A stretch of DNA of 64,000 nt from Corydoras sp. C115 (Eukaryota; Chordata; Actinopteri; Siluriformes; Callichthyidae). Of this stretch, positions 11,856-20,929 are shown in pieces. The stretch's first letter is position 1; every line of letters starts with the position of its first letter. A model generated the notes under the pieces. The model saw only the letters and a list, made by a program, of their open reading frames with translations, did no database searches and had not been told where the DNA came from. The stretch is from contig JAFMOC010000007.1 in NCBI GenBank assembly GCA_019802505.1, positions 11,216,001 through 11,280,000 on the forward strand. The letters are read 5' to 3'. The position numbers were made by a program, and so were the translations under genes.

Positions 11856-11891
<36 letters not shown>
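11811..11891. repeat. (TG)n-(TA)n microsatellite, left flank of Tc1
   Basis: A TG tract interrupted by ATGTATGCATG runs into about eight TA units that end at the TA target of the Tc1 element. The microsatellite continues on the other side of the element at 13510. Confidence 0.95.
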
Positions 11892-13506
11892 CAGTTGTGA
11901 TCAAATTTATTCAACCCCCAATGCTGCGAAGGGTTTTATGGAATTCAGTGCACATTTGTAATTGTGTTCATAATGAAATCTTACAAGGACTTGTTAAAGA
12001 ACTAAATGCAACTAAGATAGCATCAATTGTTTTTGTCATAAAGTATTAAATGGCCTTTTTGTGATTTCTTCATTGACACAATTATTCAACCCCTTTACAA
12101 CTACCACTCATAAGAACAGAGGTTCATTCCAGTGTTTTCAATCAGGTATTGAAAAGACCTGTGGATGTCAACGAGCAGCAATCAAGCATGATAAGCACCA
12201 ATTAGGCAGATTTAAAAGGACTGTGATACTCAGCTCCTTCTAGACATCTACTGGTGTGTTTACAAGCATGGTGAAGGCAAGAGAATGGTCCCAGAAGACA
12301 AGAGAAGAGGTTATTGCTCTTCACAAGAATGGCAATGGATATAAAAAGATTGCAAAGTTGTTAAATATTCCAAGAGACACTATCGGAAGTATCAGTCGCA
12401 AGTTCAAGTTAAAGGGCACAGTGGAAACGTTACCTGGTCGTGGCAGAAAGAAGATCCTGACCGCGACTGCTGTGCGCTACCTGAAGCGTAATGTGGAGAA
12501 AAATCCCAGCGTGACTGCTAAGGAACTGAAAAAAGACCTGTCAGATGTGGGCACTGAAGTTTCAGCTCAGACAATAAGGCGCGCACTGCATAACGAAGAC
12601 CTCCATGCCAGAACTCCCAGGCGCACCCCCTTGCTGACTCCAAAGAACAAGAAAAGTCGACTGCAGTATGCCAAAAGTCATGTGGACAAGCCACAAAGGT
12701 TTTGGGACAGTGTACTGTGGTCAGATGAAACTAAATTAGAACTGTTTGGGACAATGGACCAGCGCTATGTTTGGAGGAGGAAGAACCAGGCTTATGAACA
12801 AAAGAACACCTTGCCTACTGTGAAGCATGGCGGGGGGTCAATTATGCTTTGGGGCTGTTTTGCTTCTAATGGTACAGGAAAGCTTCAACGTGTGCAGGGT
12901 ACCATGAATTCCCTTCAGTACCAGGAGATCTTGGAGGAAAATGTGATGGAGTCAGTCACAAACCTGCGGCTTGGGAGACGTTGGACCTTCCAACCGGACA
13001 ATGATCCGAAGCACACATCCAAGTCCACTAGAGCATGGTTAAACATGAAAGGCTGGAACATTCTAGAGTGGCCATCGCAATCACCAGACTTAAATCCAGT
13101 TGAGAACCTCTGGTGGGACCTAAAGAAGGCAGTTGCAGTGCGCAAGCCTAAGAATGTGACTGAACTGGAGGCTTTTGCCCATGAAGAATGGGCTAAGATA
13201 CCCATAGGTCGCTGCAAGACACTTGTGTCAAGCTATGCTTCACGCTTGAAAGCTGTCATAACTGGAAAAGGATGTTGTACTAAGTACTGAAAAATAATGT
13301 CACTAGGGGGTTGAATAAAACTGATAATGATGTGAGCACAGTAAAGACATTTGTGGTTATTCCATCATAAATATTATGTTATATTTGTCTAATTTATAAG
13401 TGCCTCTTTGATATAATTGTAAATAAGATGACTGAAATGATCCAAATCAATGTCAAACTGGCCAAAACACTTTATTTCAGTGGGGGTTGAATAAATTTGA
13501 TCACAA

Positions 13507-13509
<3 letters not shown>
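11892..13509 (+). mobile_element. Complete Tc1 transposon with IR/DR ends
   Basis: A 1,618-bp element. The outer 29 bp at 11892-11920 are the exact reverse complement of 13481-13509, starting CAGTTGTGATC. TA lies on both sides (11890-11891 and 13510-13511), as Tc1 target duplication requires. The block TTATTCAACCCC recurs inside: 11907 and 12082 on the left, and reversed at 13306 and 13482 on the right. Spacing is 175 bp on the left and 176 bp on the right. This symmetrical inner/outer arrangement is the IR/DR layout known from Sleeping Beauty-type elements. With one intact transposase frame inside, it looks young and perhaps autonomous. Confidence 0.95.
12268..13290 (+). CDS. Tc1 transposase, intact, DD34E
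   Basis: Encodes the enzyme that cuts and reinserts its own element at TA sites in the nucleus. I start at ATG 12268, giving 340 residues, the usual length for fish Tc1 transposases; the frame stays open four codons upstream but begins there with GTG. Residues 1 to about 110 hold the paired-like DNA-binding region, two helix-turn-helix units joined by a basic GRGRKK stretch at 57-62. The catalytic domain follows: D153 in WSDETKLELFG, D244 in FQPDNDPKHTSK, and E279 in PDLNPVENLW. There are 34 residues between the last two. The glycine-rich HGGGSIMLWG motif is at about 187-196. No stop or frameshift interrupts it. An AATAAA at 13314-13319 follows the stop and overlaps the inner right repeat. 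Activity is inferred, not shown. Confidence 0.95.
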   Translation: MVKAREWSQKTREEVIALHKNGNGYKKIAKLLNIPRDTIGSISRKFKLKGTVETLPGRGRKKILTATAVRYLKRNVEKNPSVTAKELKKDLSDVGTEVSAQTIRRALHNEDLHARTPRRTPLLTPKNKKSRLQYAKSHVDKPQRFWDSVLWSDETKLELFGTMDQRYVWRRKNQAYEQKNTLPTVKHGGGSIMLWGCFASNGTGKLQRVQGTMNSLQYQEILEENVMESVTNLRLGRRWTFQPDNDPKHTSKSTRAWLNMKGWNILEWPSQSPDLNPVENLWWDLKKAVAVRKPKNVTELEAFAHEEWAKIPIGRCKTLVSSYASRLKAVITGKGCCTKY

Positions 13510-13564
<55 letters not shown>

Positions 13565-13568
13565 ATAT
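13510..13568. repeat. (TA)n-(GT)n microsatellite, right flank of Tc1
   Basis: About 20 TA units starting at the right TA of the transposon, then a short GT tract and TATATACATAC. Together with 11811-11891 it suggests insertion into a compound TG/TA repeat. Confidence 0.95.
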
Positions 13569-13624
13569 ACATACCTCTAATTAACATTTATTGCCATTGG
13601 CTCTGCCTTCCCCTCAGCATCAAA

Positions 13625-13915
13625 CATCAGTTTGATGTGGAAGAACTTGACTTGTCTGCACAAGGCATTAAAAACCTGCATAAAGACATGAACATGTTTT
13701 TGAAGGAACTAGTACTTTTAGTAGACTGTGAGCCAGGCCCTCTTGTTTATGTTCAGTTTTGGACCTCATAAATGCTTTTTAAGATGTATGTCCAAAAATC
13801 CCACAGACACTCCTAAAGGAAACCTCAGTGCAGTTGAAGTTATTAAAGGTGGAAAGGAGGGACCTGATTTAGAATGGAATGTTCCTATAGGTTTAGTCAA
13901 TGTTGTTGGAAAGCT
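13625..13915 (+). mobile_element. Tc1 remnant, right part of a split copy
   Basis: GATGTGGAAGAACTTGACTTG, GTGAGCCAGGCCCTCTTG, CCACAGACACTCCTAAAGG and GTTGAAGTTATTAAAGG follow the order of the C-terminal coding part and 3' UTR of the Tc1 type also present at 4573-4930. The 94-codon open frame here comes from this remnant plus the microsatellite and is not a gene. Confidence 0.65.
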
Positions 13916-13919
13916 TTGA

Positions 13920-14706
13920 CCATCAGCTCAACGTTTGCAGGTTACCGAGTTAATGAGCAGAAACTATTTTTGATTATTAAAAAATAGTTTCTTTTATGTT
14001 TGTTGTTATTCATGTACAACAGTGCCAACAAATAACAGCAACATTTAAACTAGGATAAAGAAAACAAATATACAAACTAATGTTCATTCTGGAGGAAAAA
14101 AATTTACATTAATATGTTGTAGTCAGTAAATATATACAAAACAGTTACATATACAATGCAAATAACAGGCACTTATGTGCATTGGAAGATGTAATGAGAT
14201 TTTTGTATTAACAGTGGTGTCATTGGAAACCCTTTGTACTTTAACATCAGTGGAATTGATCTTATCCACCCCATTGCCTCGATTTTAATTGGTATTATTC
14301 TTAGCCCTTTAAAGTTCTTGTGCATGGCTAAATTATGTTAGTACTATAAAGATGAGTGGTAACTCTAAGGACCTTCTCAGGTCAGTCAGACAGAAAATGA
14401 TCAAAACAAGACTCACTATAAACACAACCACCATCATGGGGAAATGTCATCCTTATTTGCTGACGGCTGTCAACAAGACCTTTATCAGCCAATACGAATG
14501 TCCAGCCGCTAGATCAGAGCATTGTCAACCTACATGGATTGATTGTATTTTGTTGAATTCTGAAGGGCAGGACCTTAAATAGGATCCAGGGTAAGGAGTG
14601 TACATTTCTTTTAAAATAAGCACGAAGGAGAAAACATTAATGTCAGGTTTAGTAATCCATTTAGTTCTTAGGAAATGCATTGACTTGAACAAAATGTATT
14701 AAAACA
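13920..14706. other. No recognised feature
   Basis: AT-rich sequence; nothing recognised on either strand. Confidence 0.45.
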
Positions 14707-14985
14707 CAGGGGAGAACGTTTCGGGCGCTGGGCAGATACATCCAGGACAGGGCGCCAATTTATCGCTGAGCACACACTCACTCACACAGACACACTCTAT
14801 ATGGGGCAATTTAGAGAATTCAATTGACCTTGATCCATGTTTATGGACTGTGGGAGGAAACCGGAGAACCCGGAGGAAACCCACGCGAACACGGGGAGAA
14901 CATGGGAACCCTACCCAGATTGGGATTCGAACCAGGAATCCCTAGTGCTGAGAGGCGAACGTGCTAACCACTAAGCCACTATATG
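14707..14985 (-). mobile_element. V-SINE lacking its 3' tail region
   Basis: A minus-strand copy that starts abruptly at GGGGAGAACGTTTCGGGCG, so the terminal 3' region and (GAAT)n tail are missing. The V domain (CGGAGAACCCGGAGG) and tRNA head up to CTAAGCCACTA are well kept. No TSD seen. The 3' loss means a post-insertion deletion or rearrangement; it directly abuts a Tc1 remnant on the right. Confidence 0.88.
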
Positions 14986-14989
14986 TATA

Positions 14990-15560
14990 TAATCAAGCCT
15001 AAAATTATTCAAAACCCTGGCAAATTTTGACTTGAAGTTATTTTTATTCAACCAGCAAGTTTTTTCTTGATTGGAAATGTCACGGATGTTTCCCAGAATG
15101 CAATGAGATGACGTACAAACTGCATCAATATGGAATAAAAGATATCTAAATCATCACCTGTTCTTTAGCTCCTTCACAGATTCTCAATTAGATTTAAGTT
15201 TGGATTTTGGCGGTGCTCCTGCAAAACATTAATAATTTTTTTTATTAACCATTTCTTCACCAATTTTACTGTGTTTTTGTTAATTGTCATGCTGAAGCTA
15301 CCCAAAGCCAAGTTTCTCCTCAGATTGCCTGATGTTAAGAATCTTGTTACATTGTTCTATTTTCATGGTGCCATTTACTGTGTTTAGATTTTTTCACCCC
15401 CAAAGCATTAAGTTCTTACCACTGTGTTTGACAGTGGGGGTGGTGTTCTTAGGGTTGAAGACTTCTCCTTTTTATGCCAAATAAAATATACATCATTGTA
15501 AAATGATAAAGTAAAATAGGGGAATGATCCTTCCAGGTCTGTCCTTAATGCTGAAATGTG
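14990..15560 (-). mobile_element. Tc1-family element, decayed, minus orientation
   Basis: It begins with terminal-repeat-like CTAAAATTATTCAAAACCC and GGCAAATTTTGACTTGAAG. It then shows minus-strand transposase landmarks: CAGATTCTCAATTAGATTTAAG, AATTGTCATGCTGAAGCTAC, CCCAAAGCATTAAGTTC and GACAGTGGGGGTGGTGTTC. Several blocks are missing and the frame is broken throughout. This is a different Tc1 subfamily from the intact element at 11892, judged by its terminal repeat. Confidence 0.75.
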
Positions 15561-15569
15561 GCATATTCG

Positions 15570-16145
15570 AGAACCTTCTATGATTCCCAACTTCTATTTA
15601 AAATAAACATTATATTATATAGGCTTTAACCGAATAACCAGAGTTGACAATTCAGTTAATCTGTTTACTCCTTAAGTTGACAAATATAAGATATTGAGTA
15701 CTAGTTGGTAACTTGTACTCTACATTCTGAATAGAGTGCACAGTGATCTATCTTTTTTTTTTCCTTTCACACTTCATGTGGAATGGGTTCTGACAGTTTC
15801 AACACAGGCTTCAGGATGGATGTAGGCCCTTTTCTCTTTCCTGTCAAAGTGTTCACATTTTTTTTCAGCAGAACTATCCAACTACCTTTCAACAGTATTT
15901 CCTAAAATTGAGACACATTGTTTCCTTTTAAATTTGAGTGGAATTCAGTGTTACTTATCCTGCCTGTCTGTTTCAGCCAAGCTTGTGACCCATTCTAACC
16001 CTTTTCCTTCATGTAAAATATGCATATGTCAGAGGCGCACTTGGTGATTCCACTGTATTAAAACTAAGGTTGATATTTAAATGGTAAAGCCAGTTTGGAA
16101 AGCAGTCTGGGCACTTAATATTTTAAACATCTTTTTATAAAACGG
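15570..16145. other. No recognised feature
   Basis: Unique-looking sequence with T runs near 15752 and 15858. No gene or repeat recognised. Confidence 0.4.
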
Positions 16146-16149
16146 GTTG

Positions 16150-16312
16150 TTCTGGTCCTTAAATCTGATTGTCTGAGCTGTTTGTTATGTTCAGTTAATG
16201 AAAATACAGATTAATATAAAGAGCGAGCCAATTCCTGATAAGCATTATGCCTGTATCCCGTTCTTCAGCACTCAATGTTCACTTAAAAAAAACTAGATTA
16301 CATCATGGAAGA
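16150..16312 (+). repeat. Unclassified repeat family 'U1', short copy
   Basis: CCTTAAATCTGATTGTCTGAG, AAATACAGATTAATATAAAG, CTGTATCCCGTTCTTCAGC, TGTTCACTTAAAAAAAACTAG follow in the order shared with the copies at 53670-54076 and 58320-59690. The middle section present in the longer copies is missing. Confidence 0.6.
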
Positions 16313-16319
16313 CCAGTTT

Positions 16320-17070
16320 ATTAACAATTCAGTTTTAAATAAACACATGAATGAATTAAACAATGTTTTTTTTTATGTAGTGTTTTTATATCTAGTAAAT
16401 CATCTTTAATATATGCACTTGCCATTTTGTAAAAATAGTTTTTTTGGCTACTAATCAATAAATGAGAACTTGTGTAACAGTAACGAGGTTATTTTCCAGT
16501 ACTGTCTAAGTGAAAAGAATCTGGTTCAGAGGAAAGGTTTCAGTTCAAACTGTCACTCTTTGAATCTTCAGCAAGACATTTAACTATAAACAGCTCTACT
16601 GTCATTGTGGTGTATCAAAGAGTCACCCAATGAAAGACATATCAATGAAAATGTGGTAATAGTGCCAGAAAATGCCTTCTGCCTTCCATTTGAAATTCAC
16701 AAGTAATCTTTGTGGTTTCAGTGGAAGCAGTTATCTGCCCAAAGGTAGATCCTGTTTTCTTTGGTAGTAACTGCCTGAAGCAGCCAGACGCTGTTATTCA
16801 CCACACTTATGTGGTGCCATATCTTCACATAAAATAAGAATTCGCAATAATCTACTTCCTACTGTGTGTTTCTTGACAGGAGACAGAATCCTAACATCTC
16901 TGCTTTAGAGATTGTTTAGTGCAGGAAATGTGTACCATTTAGATAATTGTGCAAAAGGTGCAGAATAAAGTCTGGAGATAATGATAGCAGATGTACACTG
17001 TATCATTACACACAGTAATGTGTTTTCAGCAAACAAAGCCTAAAAGATTTGCCTAAGTTATAGTCCATTT
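16320..17070. other. No recognised feature
   Basis: AT-rich unique-looking sequence, no family-level match recognised. Confidence 0.4.
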
Positions 17071-17083
17071 TCTTCAACAAAAT

Positions 17084-17433
17084 TCATTCATTCATTCATT
17101 ATCTCCCGCTTTATCCTCTATTAGGGTCGCGGTGGGGTTCCCCATGCCCATCCAGGGGAGAACGTCTCGGGCGCTGGGCAGACACACCCAGGACAGGGCG
17201 CCAATCCATCGCTGGGTACACACTCACTCACACAGACACACTCTATATGGGGCAATTTAGAGAACTCAATTAACTTGATCCATGTTTTTGGACTGTGGGA
17301 GGAAACCGGAGAACCCGGAGGAAACCCACGCGGACACGGGGAGAACATGGAAACTCCACCCAGATGGGGATTCGAACCGGGAACCCCTAGCGCTGAGAGG
17401 CGAACGTGCTAACCACTAAGCCACCGTGCCGCC
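17084..17433 (-). mobile_element. V-SINE, full length
   Basis: A complete minus-strand copy from the (ATTC)n tail to the head end CCACCGTGCCGCC. A perfect 13-bp TSD, TCTTCAACAAAAT, lies at 17071-17083 and 17434-17446. A-box and B-box equivalents are intact (GCTAACCACTAAGCCAC and GGATTCGAACC as read here). One of the best-preserved copies, likely a recent insertion. Confidence 0.95.
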
Positions 17434-17446
17434 TCTTCAACAAAAT

Positions 17447-18309
17447 ATTTAGGTAATATAAATTACACTAGATTTGATGTGACATTTGACTACAACAATA
17501 AATTAACACTTTTCTCTCTCTCGTTTTTTTAATTTTTTTAAGACGTGTCCTGATTGATTCTGTGGCTGATTTAAGCTTTTCACATGGCTGTATTATTACA
17601 AATGCTGTAGCTTACACACATCATTACATTAGGTTTGTACACGTACAAAAATGCAGACAATTTTTCCACCAGAGTAATCTCAGTAGCATCTCAGTGACTG
17701 CATTGTGCCATGATGAAACAAAATCACACCACTGGTTGTGACACTTGAGGGCACACAATAATTAATTCACCATGTGCATTGTTTTCTTATTTCCCAGGTC
17801 AGTTTGTCTATTTCAGTTTGTGTCAAAACATTTCAAGTATTAGTTTATGCTTCATGTCTACTACAAATAGCATTCTTGTTGTCTTCTGTATGTGTGTGTG
17901 TTACTGTATATTGCAGTCTGCATACACATAGTAGTCCCACTGCAGTTTTTCCGATGTTCGATGCTCTCTGCTTTAACCTGGAAAAGAGAGATAAAGGCTT
18001 ATTTTTATTCTATTCAGCTGCTCTCTTTTTCAAATCATGACAATTATTGTAGAATGACTCATTCTTTCTGCATCAATCTGTAAAAAAAAAATAAGTCCTG
18101 TTTTTTTCCATATCGCAATATCTAATTTTTGATCTGCATGTTTTATTTGGCATAGTTTTCACACTGGATGTCCTTTCTGATGCAACACTCCTTATTTATC
18201 CTAATTGAGAATGATAATGCACTGATGGTTAATGGCTAGGTTTCCATATTGCAACATTGCACATAATTTTAGAAGTGATGCAGCCCATGTGTGATAGTAA
18301 TTTCAACTC
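17447..18309. other. No recognised feature
   Basis: Two overlapping small frames at 17774-18083 have no recognisable domain. T-rich patches only. Confidence 0.4.
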
Positions 18310-18311
18310 CT

Positions 18312-18584
18312 CTCATTATCTTCCGCCCCGGGCGTTGGGCAGATACACCCAGGACAGGGTGCCGATCCATCGCTGGGCGGCACACAAGCACTTACACAGT
18401 TACACACACTTTAGATGGGGCAATTTAAAGCAGCCGGTTCACCTGGAATACATTTTTAGACTGTGAGAGGAAACCCGGAAAAAACCTCGGAGAACATGGA
18501 AACTCCACTCAGATTACTATTCAAACCTGAATCACCAGCGCTGAGAGGCGAACATACTAAACACTATGCCACCATGCTGCCTGT
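18312..18584 (-). mobile_element. V-SINE, diverged, internal deletion
   Basis: TCATTATCTTCCGCC joins directly to CCGGGCGTTGGGCAGATAC, so about 50 bp of the 3' region is deleted. The middle and head are recognisable (GATGGGGCAATTTAAAGC; GCGCTGAGAGGCGAACATAC; CCATGCTGCC). No TSD seen. Confidence 0.82.
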
Positions 18585-18589
18585 GTTAG

Positions 18590-19350
18590 TAAAAATAGCA
18601 ATAATAAGTTCCTATTACTAGTTACTACTTGCTATGTAATATGTAATTCGTTCCTTGTAAGGAGAACGTGTCTTTTTGTTTTGTATTTAACGGAATGATG
18701 TAGAAGTTTTGTTCCAACGGAAGAATTCAAACTCGAAAATCCTGTTCAATTTCCTCAAACCGTTTGAAAGAAATGAATCAAACGGTCCACAGCCACCCAA
18801 AAGTGATGAGAATCCTATTTAAATTGGAGTTATTGTTGTTGACACTCCTCTCAACCAGAAGGTCCTGGATTTAATTCCCAGACAGGGCGGACAAGGACAT
18901 TTTTATGTAAAATCTCTTTGTGTCTATTAGTTTTTACTGGAAGCTCTGATTTCCTTTCTCAATAAAAAAACATTAGTTGATCAGTTGGAGGTGCTCTCAA
19001 CTTTCCAGATTGGTGAGAACAAAGGTTGTTTGTGTTTGAAGTCTGCATGTGTGGGGTTAACCTGGAAATTCCAGTGTCTTTCCAAATTCCCAACACATGG
19101 GAAATTATGAACACTGAATTGTCTGTGTATGCAAGCAAGCACCTGACCCCCCATTACTATATCATTCCAAAGTGTTTCTGCCAGAGAACTGTCCTCCACA
19201 GGTGACAAAATCTACTTCAAATATTATAGCAAATAATGAAACCGCAGGTGTTTAATAATGTGATTCTCCTGGTTTTATGAAACTTTATTTGAATGTAATA
19301 AATTATTTTATTAGTAGCCCTTTTTAATATGTCAAAAAATGAATATTAAA
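18590..19350. other. No gene; possible B-box-like trace
   Basis: At 18850-18885 AACCAGAAGGTCCTGG...TTAATTCCCAG resembles the B-box half of a tRNA-headed SINE, too little to call. The 75-codon minus-strand frame at 18981-19208 is unrecognised. Confidence 0.35.
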
Positions 19351-19355
19351 GATCT

Positions 19356-19556
19356 TATCTCATCTTCTAATCCTCTGCTAGGGTACGCTGAGGTTTCCAC
19401 TGTGCACGTCCAAAAAAGAACATTTCAGGTGCTGGGCAGGGCAAAGAATGGGGCATCAATCCTTTACTGGGCACATACACACACACACACTATATTGGAG
19501 CAATTTAGATAGGACTGATTTAAAGAAGCCAATTTACTTTGACTCCATGTTTTTGC
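19356..19556 (-). mobile_element. V-SINE, 3' two-thirds, diverged
   Basis: TAATCCTCTGCTAGGG, GAACATTTCAGGTGCTGGGCAG, GGGCATCAATCCTTTACTGG and TTGACTCCATGTTTTTG correspond to minus-strand V-SINE sequence. The tRNA head is absent. Confidence 0.75.
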
Positions 19557-19842
19557 AATTCATCAAGTTAGTACTTTGTTGCTTCTTATCATGCTTTGGC
19601 ATGGACTTCATATGGATTGAAAAATACTATTATACTTTTTTTTAGTGGTTTACAGATCTGCTGCGAGGTTGGTCATCGACCTTAAACTTCCATTATTCAT
19701 TTTCAATAGGCTTGCTGGCCATGTCTTTGAAGTGATGTGCAGTTTCTGCCCTCAAATGGTTTGCTCCTTGGCAGAATGCATTATTATCCTGAAAAATGAA
19801 GAAAGCATCACGAAACATTTTCCATTAAACTAAACAAGGCTT

Positions 19843-19908
19843 ACATTTAGTCATTTAGCAGACGCTTTTATCCAAAGCGACTTACAAATGAGAACATTAC
19901 AAGTCAAA
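19843..19908 (-). mobile_element. L2-type LINE tail fragment
   Basis: TACATTTAGTCATTTAGCAG then ACGCTTTTATCCAAAGCGAC, TTACAAATGAGAACA and ACAAGTCA: the reverse complement of the L2-type tail at 1400-1463. No coding part remains. Confidence 0.8.
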
Positions 19909-20097
19909 CATGATTTAAATCTGATCTTACCAACGCAGTGCTAAATATACTAAACTAAATATACATTTGTTCATTGTGTTCTAAATTCATGATTGTCATC
20001 TCCTCATGCTTTTATCTGCCCATTATGTCAGATGATTGGGAAATTTGACTTTTATGTTTTTAGTCTGTGGTCGTCATGCACTATACGAAAACTGGTG

Positions 20098-20465
20098 AAA
20101 GTGTATAAAATCAATCATCTAGCCAGATCTTTTAGACAGTGTTTTTTAACTTTGTAGAACAGTTTGGGGAAGGCCTTTCTGTTTCAGCATGACTGTGCCC
20201 CTGTGCACAAAGCCAGCATTAGGACATGGTTTGTCAAATTTTTCAGATGTGTAAGAATTTACCAGGGCTGCACAAAGTCCTGACCCTAACCCCATCTAAC
20301 ACCTTTAGTCTGAACTAGAATGAAGATTGAGATTCAGGATGTAAATGCTATTTTGAATGAAAGGACAGAAAAACCTCCCAAAACCTAAATTTAGTAGGAA
20401 GCGTTTTCCAAAATAATAAAAGCTGTAATAGAATGGTGTTGACCTTATGAAATTTTAGCAAATGT
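20098..20465 (+). mobile_element. Tc1 remnant with large internal deletion
   Basis: A 5'-end-like piece (GTGTATAAAATCAATCATC, CTAGCCAGATC) joins within about 25 bp to the middle of the transposase gene (CTTTGTAGAACAGTTTGGGG). It then continues through ATGACTGTGCCCCTGTGCAC, GTCCTGACCCTAACCCC, CACCTTTAGTCTGAACTAGAA, to the 3' UTR. Most of the DNA-binding region is gone. This has the shape of an internally deleted, once perhaps transposable derivative, now decayed. Confidence 0.75.
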
Positions 20466-20469
20466 TCCC

Positions 20470-20795
20470 TTTTGTTTTCTATTCATTATTCACAACTTTC
20501 TTTGTCGAGCCATGTGATTCCATTATCTATTTCCATTTGATATTTACTTTCCTGTTTAAATTAACATAATAAATGTTCTTTTGAATAAGAACTCTAATAA
20601 GACTTGGCTATGCACGATCATTATTTAATGTATACAGCAATAAGATAAAAAATAAACCCTTAAATATGCTTACAGAGGGAGAGAGAGAGACTCTGCCTTT
20701 TTGTTATCAGTCTTCATTTTTCTTCAGTTAACAAATTCCATTGTCAGTGCCATGGTCTAAAAAATTAATTACAACAAATGAAACCATTTAAAGGA
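20470..20795. other. No recognised feature
   Basis: AT-rich; a short GA run lies at about 20679-20690. Confidence 0.4.
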
Positions 20796-20925
20796 AGCAT
20801 GGTGGCGTAGTGGTTATAACTTGTCTTTCTCAGTGTTAGGAATCCAGGTTTGAATCCCAGTCTGTGGGTGGAGTTTCCATGTTATCCAGTGTCTGCGTGG
20901 GTTTTTTTGTGGTATAGGATTAAGC
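20796..20925 (+). mobile_element. V-SINE head with internal deletion
   Basis: GGTGGCGTAGTGGTTATAAC (A-box region), CAGGTTTGAATCCCAG (B box), GTGGAGTTTCCATGTTATCC and GTCTGCGTGGGTTT lead straight to GGATTAAGCAG. The V domain and most of the 3' part are lost. Confidence 0.75.
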
Positions 20926-20929
20926 AGTC

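Noticed and set aside
11716..12049. Three overlapping 60-80 codon frames rich in CVCV or THTH
   Set aside because: Translations of the TG/TA microsatellite next to the Tc1 element.
12915..13217. 100-codon frame antisense to the transposase
   Set aside because: Shadow of the well-supported Tc1 transposase on the other strand.
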